Below, one piece after another: positions 36,074-47,600 of a stretch of 64,000 bases of DNA. The number at the start of each line of letters is the position of its first letter. The first letter of the stretch is position 1. The stretch spans positions 7,316,001 to 7,380,000 of the forward strand of contig NC_003279.8 in the NCBI RefSeq assembly GCF_000002985.6, written 5' to 3'. The notes beneath the pieces were generated by a model. That model did not search any database and was not told the DNA's origin. It saw only the letters and a list, made by a program, of their open reading frames with translations. The translations under genes and the position numbers were made by a program. This stretch comes from Caenorhabditis elegans (lineage: Eukaryota > Nematoda > Chromadorea > Rhabditida > Rhabditidae).

Positions 36074-36506
36074 TTTGCGAATAGAACTGAAATACACAGA
36101 AAATTAATTATTTGAAACTATTAAAACCTAACAAATATAATGCTTACGATAGGCGAAAATCCTCGAAAAAATGAGTTGCTGGTGAGTAAAGTGCGCAAAA
36201 TTAGAAACTCCCGGCTACCGTACCCTGATATATTTAAAGGCGCGTGTTTTTAATCCGGCTATAGGTCCGGCGCGCTACTAAAGTTTTCAGGCCTGGAAAA
36301 TCTTTCAGAGTTCTCGAATTGGAATAAAAATCAAATACTTGAAAAAAAAGTTATTTAGAAATAATATTTTCGTGACCTTGGCCTTTGAAATTATCTTTTT
36401 GGAATATCGATGAGGAAAACGAATCGAAAAACAAAAGAAAATCAGTACTCGAAACTAAAACTTTTTGCAAGCTCGAATATTTCGATTCAATAGACAACAA
36501 CCATCG
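36074..36506. promoter_or_regulatory. Shared upstream region of two divergent genes
   Basis: Only 433 bases separate the start codons of inx-14 (-) and the basic Ser-rich protein gene (+). The stretch includes GC-rich blocks (GGCGCGTG near 36240, CCGGCGCGCT near 36268) in otherwise AT-rich DNA, suggesting a compact bidirectional promoter. No TATA box seen. Confidence 0.5.
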
Positions 36507-37644
36507 ATGGCCAAGTCTAACTCGAACAATAGCCACAATGAGGTAAGTAGTTTTTTCTGTCCGGGCATGAAACTTTCTAACAACTTTGAAAATTATAAAT
36601 ATTACAGGCAGATACTCTCTCATCACTTCTCTCTTCAGTTGGTAGTTCTTATGATGGAGAATCTGATTCTACATTCGTGTCAACTGGAACTACTCCATCA
36701 TCAAGCCGTCGTTCTCGTCTTGATTCGTTCCTTTCAACTACTAGTTCCAGTAAATCAAGACCAAGAATTAAAAGCAAGCTTCCTCGTAGCTCGTCGTCTG
36801 GATTCTCGGGAACAGGATCTGAAAGATCTATTTCAAGCAAAAGATCGAAAATTGGAAACACTTCTGGGAACCGTAACAAGATTTCGCAAAGTGCTAGAAG
36901 AAGACTTTTGCAAGCTGAAATTGAGAGTCGACGCAATAGATCCAACAAATCACCAGGTTCCAGTCGTAAAAGCATTCTGAAGAAATCTCCGATGAAAAAA
37001 AGAAGATCTCTTTCGAGAAAATCTTTACCAAAGAAGGAGCATATTCCTCCAGTTCAAAAGTTTGCAATTATCAAGAATCCAGCTGCTCGTAATCAAGGTG
37101 AGCCCTGAGATTGTTTTGAAAGTTCACATAATTGATCATATTTCAGTTCGTGGATTTGTTGCTGAATACGCACAAGATCCAGAATTTGAAGCTTTTGAGC
37201 TTTTGGTTGACGGAATTCCATTTGTTGCTCTCTCTCTGATGAATGCTCATCCAGATCTTCGTGGAAGATTCAAACCTGTTCCACCACCAACACCGATGAA
37301 GAAGCATACTCCAGGTAGTTTTATCTTGAATCACCTTTAACTCATTTACTCATTTCAAGGTATCAATAGCCCACGAAAACGTCCTTTGCGTCGTGAATCT
37401 ATTTCTTCCGTTAACTCGAAAAGTGTTCGTTTCACTGATGAGGGATCTTCTTTTTCGAAAAGAGCTAGAAAATCTTCATCCGGAGATGTCGATTCATCGA
37501 TTCGTGAGCTTGGAGAGACAGTATCGGATGCCATGAGTACGATTTTTGAGTCATTGTAATAAAAAACTATTTTTTTTTGCAGTTGACACTGGTCGCCAGT
37601 ACAATGATTTGTGGAAGGATCGTGCACATAGTGTTGAAAAATGA
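36507..37644 (+). CDS. Basic Ser/Arg-rich protein with CDK-type sites and PP1-docking motif
   Basis: Five exons (36507-36542, 36608-37097, 37147-37314, 37360-37536, 37583-37644) give 310 residues. No domain is recognised. Residues 13-175 are disordered, Ser-rich and increasingly basic. A compact acidic/hydrophobic stretch (about 176-215, GFVAEYAQDPEFEAFELLVD) looks foldable. SP/TP sites followed by Lys or Arg occur at S139 (SPMK), T224 (TPMK) and S235 (SPRK), the CDK consensus. KSVRF at 252-256 fits the [RK]xVxF docking motif for protein phosphatase 1. Basic runs (KKRR, SPRKRP) would serve as nuclear signals. This mix is typical of mitotic chromosome or nuclear regulators. That role is inference. 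The exon 4 acceptor is TTTCAAG, slightly unusual. Confidence 0.85.
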
Positions 37645-37684
37645 TTGATCTCTGTAATGATATCACCTGATTGATTTTCTAGAG

Positions 37685-37690
37685 AATAAA
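37685..37690 (+). promoter_or_regulatory. Poly(A) signal AATAAA
   Basis: 41 bases past the stop codon of the preceding gene. Confidence 0.75.
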
Positions 37691-37699
37691 ATGATGATT

Positions 37700-38485
37700 T
37701 GAATATGTTTAAGTAATTTGAGATTAATTCTTTATTTGGTCCCATTGGCCGTTGACGTTCTAAAAAATCGATTCCTTTCGCCCTGAAGACGCTTTTAAAA
37801 ATATGAACGATAGAACCGCTAGAGCTAGTTGATAATTTTAAAACTAAGTTTTCAAATTTAGAGAGGTAACAGCTTATAATTTTAATTTTTTTAAAACAAA
37901 TAACAATGAATTACAGCAAGTAGGAAATGTCCGAAATTATTTCAATGGTGTGAACAGTTTTTCAAAACATCTGAAGATTTTGTACACTTTTAATAGTTCA
38001 GTAAAATTGGGAAATCAACTCAAAACTTTGATTGATAGTTAGAACAATTTTCAAATTTCAAACTGTTTTGTTTAACCATTTAAACATTTTTACTACATCT
38101 AAAGTTTATACTGACAAACTCCCCCTGACGCCCACTCTTCGCCTCGACCGTGTAGAATTTCTATTGTAGCTACGATAGGTTCTTAACCATCAATTTTTAT
38201 GAATCATTAAAAAAAAAAATAAATCTCCACGAATCTCTGGAGTATAGTTCGACCCATACGATCAGTGCAAACTCTTTGAGCATTCACCTGAAGCTGCATC
38301 TAACGTGTTTTCTGCCATTGATAACCAGGGCATTTCAATGTACGACAATATAGTTAGCTGCTGATAATAAAGAATTCGTCTGATAAGCCACGTAAACCAT
38401 ATAGACAGCATATTTACATGCTTTCTGACTCTGTTTTAAATCGATTTTTGATAATTTCAATTGGTTTATATGTTTCTTTTTTTTT
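37700..38485. other. Intergenic
   Basis: About 800 bases of AT-rich DNA between two same-strand genes. The gap is longer than the usual worm operon spacing, so I do not propose an operon. No other feature seen. Confidence 0.5.
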
Positions 38486-38493
38486 TTCAGAAA

Positions 38494-41127
38494 ATGGGTT
38501 TTCGGATACGGATAAATAAACTAGATGTATTCTTAGTTGTTATTGCAATTGTGTTTATTGTGTTTGGAATTGTTACTTGGGCGGCATTCTCTTCAATTTA
38601 CAGTACTCTGGTCATAAAGGTATTCCCGTGAAAAGTGAAGTTAATTCCTAAACTTGCATGATATCAGAACCTACAACTAACTGAAAATTCTGATACCAGT
38701 CTAGGATATTCTGCATTTCAATATACAAGTCCTCAAGTGGATAATATAATGAAATTCTACTTTTTTAATGTTACAAATCCAGACGAAGTGAAATACTATT
38801 CTGCTGCACCAAATTTGGTAGAAATTGGTCCATTTTCTGTAATGTAAGTTGAATTTTCCTCATAGATATGTTAATTAAATTCCGAATTTGAAGGGAAAGT
38901 GAGCAGAAAAAATATCTGGAATTCAGTGATGATAAATCACAAATGTTTTATCAAAATTACAAAAAGTATATTTTATCAAAAGATTATTCGTGTGAAGATT
39001 GTGACTGGGACAGAAATATTGTTTTTCCGAATCCACCAGGATTGGTGAGTTTTGATAGATTAGCGGGCGAGTGCACGTGGCGCCTCAACTTGATTTCATG
39101 TCTGTTTTCAGGGGGCTGTTGCTTCAATGTTAGATCCACAATTCCAAATCACAAAAACGGGAAGAACAATTATTGCAGTGGCTTTAACAATTCTTGGTGA
39201 ATATCCATTTGTGTAAGTTTTTCACCGAATTTAACTTATTTTAAAATAAGTTTGCAGTTCTCATAAAGTTCGTGAAGTTCTGTTTGACGGTTACGAGGAT
39301 GCTTTACTGTCCGCTGCTCATTCAGGGGTAACTTTTTAACTTAAAAAAAGTAGCTGTAAATCTAATTTTTAGTTCGTGACAGTTTTATCAGGAATATTCA
39401 AAGGAGATGGTGGAAGTATCGTTCCAATTCCGATTCCAGCTATGCCGAAATTTGGATATTTTCAAGGGGTTTGTAGATTCTTTTGAAAGCTAATTTCTGA
39501 TCGGGAACTATATTTCGAATTGAGAATATATCTTCAGTATAACAACTCAAGAGATGAGGAATATTGGATTGAAACGGGAAAGAAAGATATAAACCAAATA
39601 GGAAATGTTCAGCGATGGGCTGGAATTACAGAACTTCCTGGGGAATGGTGGACTACTCCAAAGGCTAGAAGTATTCGTGGAAGTGGTGAGTTGACCATTA
39701 TCTCGCATTGAATTGAATTGAATTTATTGAACTTTAATGCAATTTATTTTAAACACATTCAAAAGGAAAGTATTTTAAGATTCTGGAAGTTTCACTCAAA
39801 TGCACTTGGACGAGTCATCAACTGCTGATATGTTCTTTTCATTCATGTGCCGATCATTCACAAAAACCTTTTACCAGAGGGAAACGATTGAGTCAATTCC
39901 AACAATTGGGTGTGTTAGTTGTCACAAAACAAATAAATAATCCTCTTTTCACAGTTATCATATTGGGTACGACGAATGGGACACCACATCTGATAACAAT
40001 GTGGGCTTCCGTTATCGAAATATTGAAAAGAGAAACTATTTTCCTGACTGGCCAAAATGTCCACCGTAAGTTTTTTTTCGAATAATTTTTACTCTCTTAA
40101 TTTGCAGCAAAAATTTTGGAGTTTTTCTGAAAAAAAAGCTGATAAGTTTTTGTCTGAAATTTGATTTAAGATTTCCTGAAAGATTGAGATTTTTTCTGAA
40201 CGAATAGTATTACCGGTACAGAGAGTGTAGATAGTTAGAGAGTGACAGACATCCGGGACCCAATGGGGCGGGGATCGATCGAAATGATTGATTGAAAATA
40301 TGATTTAATTCAACAATACATAATAGTGAAAAAGAGAAACTTCAATTATAAATTTTTGATTTTCAGAAAAGGTCAATGTCATCAATCAGGCTCTATTGAT
40401 TGTTCAAAGTCAATTAATTTCTGTCATGCATGTTGTGATGGTTCCCTATATAATGGAACATACCTTCTACCACCTGGAATGTTTCCACTTGTATGCTATC
40501 CAGGAAGACTTCAACCAACACCATTTGCCGTTGTTTATTCTCCTCCTCATTTCCTGTTCTCTCCAGATGAAGTACGGACTACTGTAGTTGGAATGGCTCC
40601 CAATAAAAGCCTACATGAGCCAATGATTTATTACCATGAACCTGTGAGTTCAGTTTAAATTGGACATTGAAGTTTGGAAATAATTGTTTTTTAGTATAGT
40701 GGAACAACATTAAAAGTTGTAAATCGTCTTCAAGTGAATATGCCAGTCATTCGATCTCATGATGTTCCGTAAGTTAAATACAATTCAATTTTAAAAAATT
40801 CAAACTATTTTCAGAAGTAGTCAAAATATGCCAAATGTTATGATTCCACTGTTCTGGCAGGATACATCACCGAAATATCACCAATTCATTTTTAATGAAG
40901 TATGGCTCGGATTTGTATTAGTGCCTCGATTGATGAGGGTTCTACAATTTGTGGCTCTTGGAATTGGCCTTCTTCTGGTGGCGATTATAGTTTTTCTTCA
41001 ATTAAGAAAAGGAAAACCGTCTTTGATTAGACCTTTGAAAACAAGTTTCTTAGAAACGACAAGTAATTGGTTATCTTCGACATCTTCTTCCAATTCAAAT
41101 GAAAGTAGAGGATTAAGGAGAATGTGA
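38494..41127 (+). CDS. CD36/SCARB-family scavenger receptor
   Basis: Twelve exons (38494-38619, 38668-38843, 38894-39044, 39112-39212, 39258-39327, 39373-39468, 39538-39685, 39780-39909, 39955-40065, 40367-40643, 40695-40768, 40815-41127) give 590 residues, slightly longer than CD36 (about 470). An N-terminal membrane helix (about 11-33) and a C-terminal one (about 528-549) flank a large luminal domain, as in CD36, SR-B1 and LIMP-2. Family marks include FFNVTNPDEV, EIGPF, GYEDALL and the LPPGMF..VCYPGR region. Extra cysteines (CEDCDW, CHACCDG) exceed the usual set. Many NxS/T sites suggest heavy glycosylation. Family members bind lipids, lipoproteins or lysosomal enzymes; the ligand here is unknown. 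The ATG lies three bases after a strong T-run CAG, a trans-splice site. Exons 3 and 8 use weak acceptors (TTGAAG, TTTAAG). It is one of the worm scav genes; I do not know the number. Confidence 0.95.
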
Positions 41128-41128
41128 T

Positions 41129-41134
41129 TTTATT
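41129..41134 (-). promoter_or_regulatory. Possible minus-strand poly(A) signal AATAAA
   Basis: Reads AATAAA on the minus strand 106 bases past the olfactomedin gene's stop codon, and directly abuts the CD36 gene's stop codon. Confidence 0.45.
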
Positions 41135-41155
41135 TGTTTTTCAATGTACTTTTGC

Positions 41156-41166
41156 AATAAAATAAA
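41156..41166 (+). promoter_or_regulatory. Overlapping poly(A) signals AATAAA
   Basis: Two overlapping AATAAA copies about 30 bases past the CD36-family stop codon. Confidence 0.75.
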
Positions 41167-41239
41167 TTTTAATGTGTTCTAAAAATTGTTGATAAAAGTT
41201 GAAGCTTGTTAAACTTTACTGATAGTTATGATAATGTAG

Positions 41240-43066
41240 TTATTGTTGTACGGGAACTTTGTAGATCTTTGCATTTGCGTAAACAGCAATTGATTTGCTA
41301 TTAGGGTCATACTGTACATTGCAAATTGGCTGAGAAAGTCCTTCCCATTCTGTAGTTCTTCCTTGAATATATGTGTGACTATAAAAGTCATAGACAGGTG
41401 TCACAGTTCCATCACACTCTACAGAGTATAAAATTGCACATCTGACGAACGCATTACACATTGTTGAAGTGTCAATTGAAGGAAGTGTCCAATTAGAAAC
41501 TATCTGAAATAACAATGTTTTGCTTTTTGAGAGAAGCGCATTTATGCGGATGGCTTTCGCCGAGAAACTTTTTTTTAAACTGATGTTGTGCTCTAATCAT
41601 ACAGAAGTAAAACTGTGAATTTAAAAAAAAATTATTCTTTGCACTGCAGATATTCTCTTCATTTAACTCCGAGGAAAATGTAAAACGTTTTTTCAAAGAC
41701 TACAGCATGATGTACAGGAGATGTAATACGCGAAACAATAGAGAACGCAGAGAATAACGTACTTGCATGGTGTGGAAGTTTATTCGACTGACTGTAAGAA
41801 CCGTCTCGTCCTGTCTTCTGTAGAGCACCCATATTCCATGTTCTTCTGCCTGTACGTCAAGCCGAGATGTAGAATTTGCGTAGAGAGGTTTCTAAACATT
41901 TGAAATTAAGAATACCCATAGCGATTATGGTCAGTACCAAAGAAGTTCTCAAAGGTATATAGTTCGATTTTTCAGTTTTCAAATTGTATGAAATCAATCG
42001 ATCGTTCTCGCTGTAGTACATTGTGTTGTTGTAGACCATATTATCGGTTCCTGAAAATATAGTTTGAGACGTTTTTGGAATGGGTCTTCTAAATTTGCCA
42101 AACGGGACTTTAAAAATAGACTGAAAATGAAGTCTATGGATGTTTGAATCTTAATTCAGATTAAAAAAATCTAAATTTATTAAAAATATTTCGGTTCAGG
42201 CGAGAGCGGAGACCGAATTTTTTAAAGTGAAAAACTGAAAAAATTTACAGTACCATCAAACGGATACGGTAGAAATTGTACCGCCCGTGTTTCTGAGCTA
42301 TTCAATCTTCGATTTCCTTTAAAAGAGAGCATCGTGTATCCATGTGACATTTCACAAACATGCCAGTGACCACCATCCAAATAAGCACATCCTTCTGAAT
42401 TTTTTCGTTCACCAATAAAAACCGGCTTCCCTAATGAAACTTCGGCGGAGCATTCTGAAAATTGAATTGAAACGAAATGGAAAATTCTGAAGGAATCATG
42501 AATCATTCAATACTTCTCTTTAATTCCTTCACAACTGCAGAAACTCGAGATGGCTCTTTTTTCTCCAATTCTCTGTAGTGTTTCAGAGAATGAAAATGTT
42601 CCATGCAAACTTTACGAATGTGCTTTTTCTGAAATTCGAGGAGGATTGTTTGTTTCGGTAATAATTTAGATTTTTCTCGCCGATTTTGAAAAAAAATCGA
42701 GTTCTACACTTTTGGCAATTTCCAATTTGGTGAACAATTCGCTAAACTCGAAAAGTTAGATTTTTGAATAGCTCTGGTCTGATATTTTCAAGGACTAATA
42801 AAATTAATTAAATTAAACTAACTGAAACTTGTGCATAAATTGGCATAAAAATTGTCGAGTCATCGTCAGTCTTTGGTAGCCGATTTGAGTTAAGTTCTCG
42901 TTTATGTCGATTTATCTGAATTAATTGTACTATTTGAAGTGGTAACCAATCTCAAATAAATCACCTGAAGCTCATTAATCTGTATATTCTGATAGAATAT
43001 CCATCCTATTGAGAATAGTAAACACACCCATGGAGCTCCAAATTTCAGAGTCTCCGCCAACTTCAT
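41240..43066 (-). CDS. Type II membrane olfactomedin-domain protein
   Basis: Seven exons (42965-43066, 42829-42915, 42514-42628, 42254-42454, 41938-42050, 41763-41891, 41240-41503) give 336 residues. Residues about 10-27 form an uncleaved signal anchor after a short N terminus, so the rest is extracellular. Residues about 30-100 are a charged, partly helical stalk. The olfactomedin domain (about 103-336) is shown by GTDNMVYNNTMYYSEN...SYNL, the EEHGIWVLYRR..ETVLTVSRIN stretch, NAFVRCAILYSVE, and the final CNVQYDPNSKSIAVYANAKI. This layout recalls gliomedin and worm UNC-122, but no collagen repeat is visible. Such proteins act in cell-surface adhesion, often at synapses or in matrix. The ATG is the first in frame after a TTTGTCAG acceptor in the upstream leader. 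The donor of exon 2 (GTTTCA) is weak. Confidence 0.93.
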
Positions 43067-43069
43067 GAC

Positions 43070-44650
43070 GACTTTATATGCATCTACTGACAAAGAAAAC
43101 CTAAAAAAAAGTTAGAATATTGAAAAAAGGAAAAGCCATAAAGTGAAGAGTAAAGACAAAAAACTGGTGGTGAGGTAGTAAATGGACTCCCAAAAAAAGA
43201 AAATTAGTTTTTTCGCGCGGTTTTTTACATCATATTACTCGAGTTTTGCACACGAGAGACGCTTCACAACTAAATGCTAAAAATATACAAGAGAAATAAT
43301 CTACCATGATACAAAACTTTAAAAATTAAAAATATTCGGAAGAATCCTTGAATACCGTAAGTTACTGAGCATAAAAAAACAGAGACCACCAATTGCACAA
43401 TGTGCATACAAACAGAGGAACATGCACACATACTAAGCCTCAAGGGTCCTTTCCCCGACTCGGTTCGAAATGATATCGTAATCGAGAGAGCATATGGCGG
43501 GTCAAGATGATTTAGAGTACCCGTGAAAGGGATAACACCATCAATTCAATGAAGGGCCGCTTTTCACTATTTCCCTTACATAAACAAATTAGCAGAAGCT
43601 TCTTCCATGAAGACATTTGACACCATTATGAGCAATGAGAAGGGGGTAACACTCATCATTATCATGGATTTTCACACGATTTATCGAATTATTAGTTTCT
43701 AGCAGGGTAAGATTGAGAAACTGAAAATTAAAAAAAAATTCCAATTTCATCCATTAAATCAGCCATTCGAAAGTTATTATAATAACTTTTCTTATAGTAA
43801 GAGATACATTACGATCTGTTTTCCATAAATATAATTCCAAAACGTAATTTCAAGTTTTCTTACAATAACAAAATTGTAAAGGAAGTTGTTTAAAATTCTC
43901 TTTTAAGGGAAGCCTATGTCACTTTAACTACAATTTTTCAAATATAACTCTTCTACCGGTAAAAATAAAAACATCGAGTTGTATAAAAATATTTTCCAGT
44001 GGGGAATTTTTTTTTGGTAAAACGATTCAAAAGATCTCAGCTCATGCCGCAAGAGACTATATTGTCAAGAAATTGAATTATTAGATTTTTATCACTATTT
44101 AACTATTCTCAAATAATTGCATTCTTGTTACTTTCAAACCAAATGATTCTTGTAGAAGCTACTCGTCCTTTTATGATTAAAATTCAATAGTTCCATCTGC
44201 AAAAAAAAAATTCGAAGAAAAAAAATTACCGCAAAATGTTCATAGATGATAATGAATTGGGAAAATGTTAGTTCGATATGAAACAAAAATAAATGAAAGC
44301 CACACACAAGTATCAATGAAATCGATAAGTTTTTTTGGCCTCGATCGAAAACTTTTGGGATAAGAAAAAGATTCAATGCATTTTTAGTACTTTTGTTTTT
44401 TTTTTGGCACAGTACTGGTTGATGAATTCCAAGGTTGGCCGCGTCGTTTTAATTGGCTACATGGGAAAAATGAATCGTTTTATAAAATGACAGGGTTACT
44501 CTCTCCGATGGGTGCCATCTTCCTGAGATCGGAGAGGATAGGAAGAGGGCTAATTGGATCACAAAGTTTTGAGAAATGAGAAGATAGGAGGATTACAAGG
44601 TAATTACAGAGTGTGGAAGGAAATTTGAAAAGTCGCTAGATTCGATTAGT
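43070..44650. other. Intergenic
   Basis: Upstream of the olfactomedin gene and downstream of the C2 gene. A GC-richer block at about 43440-43560 is unexplained. No coding exon, tRNA or repeat identified. Confidence 0.45.
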
Positions 44651-44656
44651 GCTCTT

Positions 44657-47600
44657 TTAATCATCATCATCCGCTGCAACATCATCATTTGCTTCTGCAA
44701 CATGAACAGGGGGAGCCGTTATTGGAGCTTTTAGTGTATGGTTTCCCTGAAAAATAAATTGCATTGTAATGTTTAAAAACACTATTCACAGTTGATTTAA
44801 GATGTGAAAATTAGTAACGTCGCACAGTAAAATAAGATCAAAATGTAATTATTAAAGATAAAACATGCAGTGAATAAAATTTTGTGGGAATAAACGCACA
44901 CCGCGAATTCACTTCGAAAATTGAAGCCAATACCGAAAACCAGGCATACAGTTTGAAAGTGTTTGACTTAAGTTATTGCACTCACCTTATACTCTTTTCC
45001 AAGATGCTCTGTTGTTCCTTTCCATTGATCAATTTCTGATTTATCAACAGCTCCAATACCCAGATAGGCGCATCCGATGGTGTCATCTCCGGTGCAAGTT
45101 CTGAAAATAATTAATTAACTTTATGCTGCGGTCTCAAATTAAAATGTTACCTTTGAGCATCATGTACCGAAATCACAATTGAAGTTTGTGCCAGATCATT
45201 CTTTGATGTTCCACAGAGGAACATGACAGCTTCATTGTAAACAGCAGAACATGTATCTGTAAAAATAAGTTGAAAATGTGTTCTCTTCGACGCTTACGGA
45301 CTCGTCTCGAGTGGGAATGTGTACGGTTAAAGCATTAAGAAACTTGTGGTCCATGTAGTTTTAACAAAATTTTTCGATTTTACTAAAATGCCTTTTTTTT
45401 GAATTTTCAGAAATGTTAACAAAGTTTTTAGTGTATGATTTTTTTGCTCAAAGAGCATATTTCAAAGAGCAACTATTGTTTAATATGATTTTAAAGTAAT
45501 GTCGGTCTGGATAAACCTTGTACATTTTCGCTCGGTATCCTTTATAGGAAATAATTGAACTCACTTTTTATCACTCTTGACGACTTTGTCTGTGTCTTGG
45601 CTCCTTGAGTCAACGTGATTTTGACGCAAACGTCTGCAAAAAACTTGATTAGTTATTCGTGTCTTCATGTACATACATTTTTAATGGGAAATGATGTCTC
45701 ATTTGAGTATCTAAACAACTAGTTTTGTGACGTAAGCCCTCTTAATATTTTTCCTGTTTTTTTCCATTCAAATTCCGTGTGGTTCAGCAGAGTCAGACGA
45801 TCTTCGTCGTTGCCGATCAAAGGGAAGGAAAATGGGATTAATGTCGGCGGTAGTGTCGTGTATTTTGCAATGACGTGTCCTTCCGTTTCTTCAACTATAC
45901 GAGAGCACAACACTTTCGAAGCGGTCCGTTTACCCCCAGTTACCCATTCTTCTCCACTAGTATTAAGATTACATACAGCTCATTTTTTATTTACGACTCG
46001 CTTTCTTTTTCTATCTCTTTAAGATGAAAAGCATTTGGTTTTGGTTTCTTTCAAGCTCCGTAATAATAAAGCAAATAATTGCTACATACAAGTTTGGCGT
46101 CGAGTGGGAGGATGCAAAGACTCTGGGAAACGTCACCGATTTGAACTGATTTAATATTCATTGGTCCTTCTATTTGCAGACTTTTGGGAAATTGAAAACT
46201 AGAAACTGGGTTGGAAAATTGAAAAGATCAAGTATATTAGAAAATGATCTAGTATGTAAACGTGAGAAAATGAATTATTGTTCCATGTTTCAGGAAATTG
46301 TGGTTTGGTTTTGTTGAAAGAGTTTTATCTGATTAAACATAAAAAATTAAAATATTTAATTAACAAAACATGGATTTTTAAAGGATTGCGATTCTTGCAT
46401 GATCGAAGCTTTGCAATGTTCATATACAAACAATTGTTTTGGTTGATTTTCAAAAAAAATTATGATAACGGAAAAATAGTTTCTTAAAAACAGAACACTC
46501 AAAACAAAAGATAAAAAACTATTTGCCGATTATTTTGATATAAACCATTTTTCATGAAAACCAAGAGAAACTGTGAAATAGGAACTCGCCAGAATGTTTC
46601 ACCTTCTTCAACTCGAGGTCATACACCTTATCTTTTGAATCCCCGCGCTTCAATAATTCACTGAAAAACTCTATAACTTCTAAAAGCAAGATAAAGCACC
46701 ATTGTCCATTTAGTGGCCACCAATTTCCCTCAACTAACGATAAATTGCCGCCCATGTCGTCTTCAATTCTGTCATTGCCCCCTATTCCCTTTTCCTATTG
46801 TTATTACACTTCCTTCTGGGGTATTTCATTTTCTCAAGCACAAAAAGCGGGTGTAATCTTTCGTTTTTTATTTTATTTAAGGTCTCATTTGAAACGAAAT
46901 GCATTAGTTGAATGAGCCACAAGCGAAGGCACCCATTATAATGTCAATCTACCTCATTAAAAATGAAAAAGACCGCAGCAGAAATATTGGGAGAAAAGCA
47001 TTCATTTTGAGGCCCCTAAATGGGCTGTATCGCCATGAACGACTATACACTATTATGGTGAGCAGAAAAGAGCAAAAACGTACCAGGAGCACCAATTAAA
47101 CCACATTTCGGTAGAGCGTCGACCTTTTTGAGATTGATGGTTAATCTTTTGGAATCCTTCTCAATTATCGATGATGTGTAGATTTTTCCAAGTTTCTGAA
47201 ATTCGGCGTTTACAGAAGTATAATGGAGGTACAGTTAATCAGCGATGCGCGAAAAAACTTATATCTTAGTGAGATCAGTGAATTCATTGCGATCGGGCAC
47301 AGTGCACCCATTACAAAATTACAAAGAAATAGTAGGCCACTACGACCTATTTTTTTGATTTCAATATAAATCCCCATAGCCACTATTGTTGATATTCTGC
47401 AAAACTCACTTTGGGAACCAATCCTTTGATCTCCTCGATGAACTTGATCTCCTTTTTGGTATTCATTTCACGAATATCTCGAAGTGGGACAGAAGCTTCA
47501 CCTAAATCAAGAATCAATGCTCATTCTTTTTCTCTTTTTGTTTGTTTTCTATACCTATCACAATCTCTTTTCCCTTAATTCCTCCTCCTGCGTGACATGC

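Noticed and set aside
36507..41127. Operon of the Ser/Arg-rich gene and the CD36-family gene
   Set aside because: About 800 bases separate the first poly(A) signal from the next trans-splice site, longer than usual worm operon gaps.
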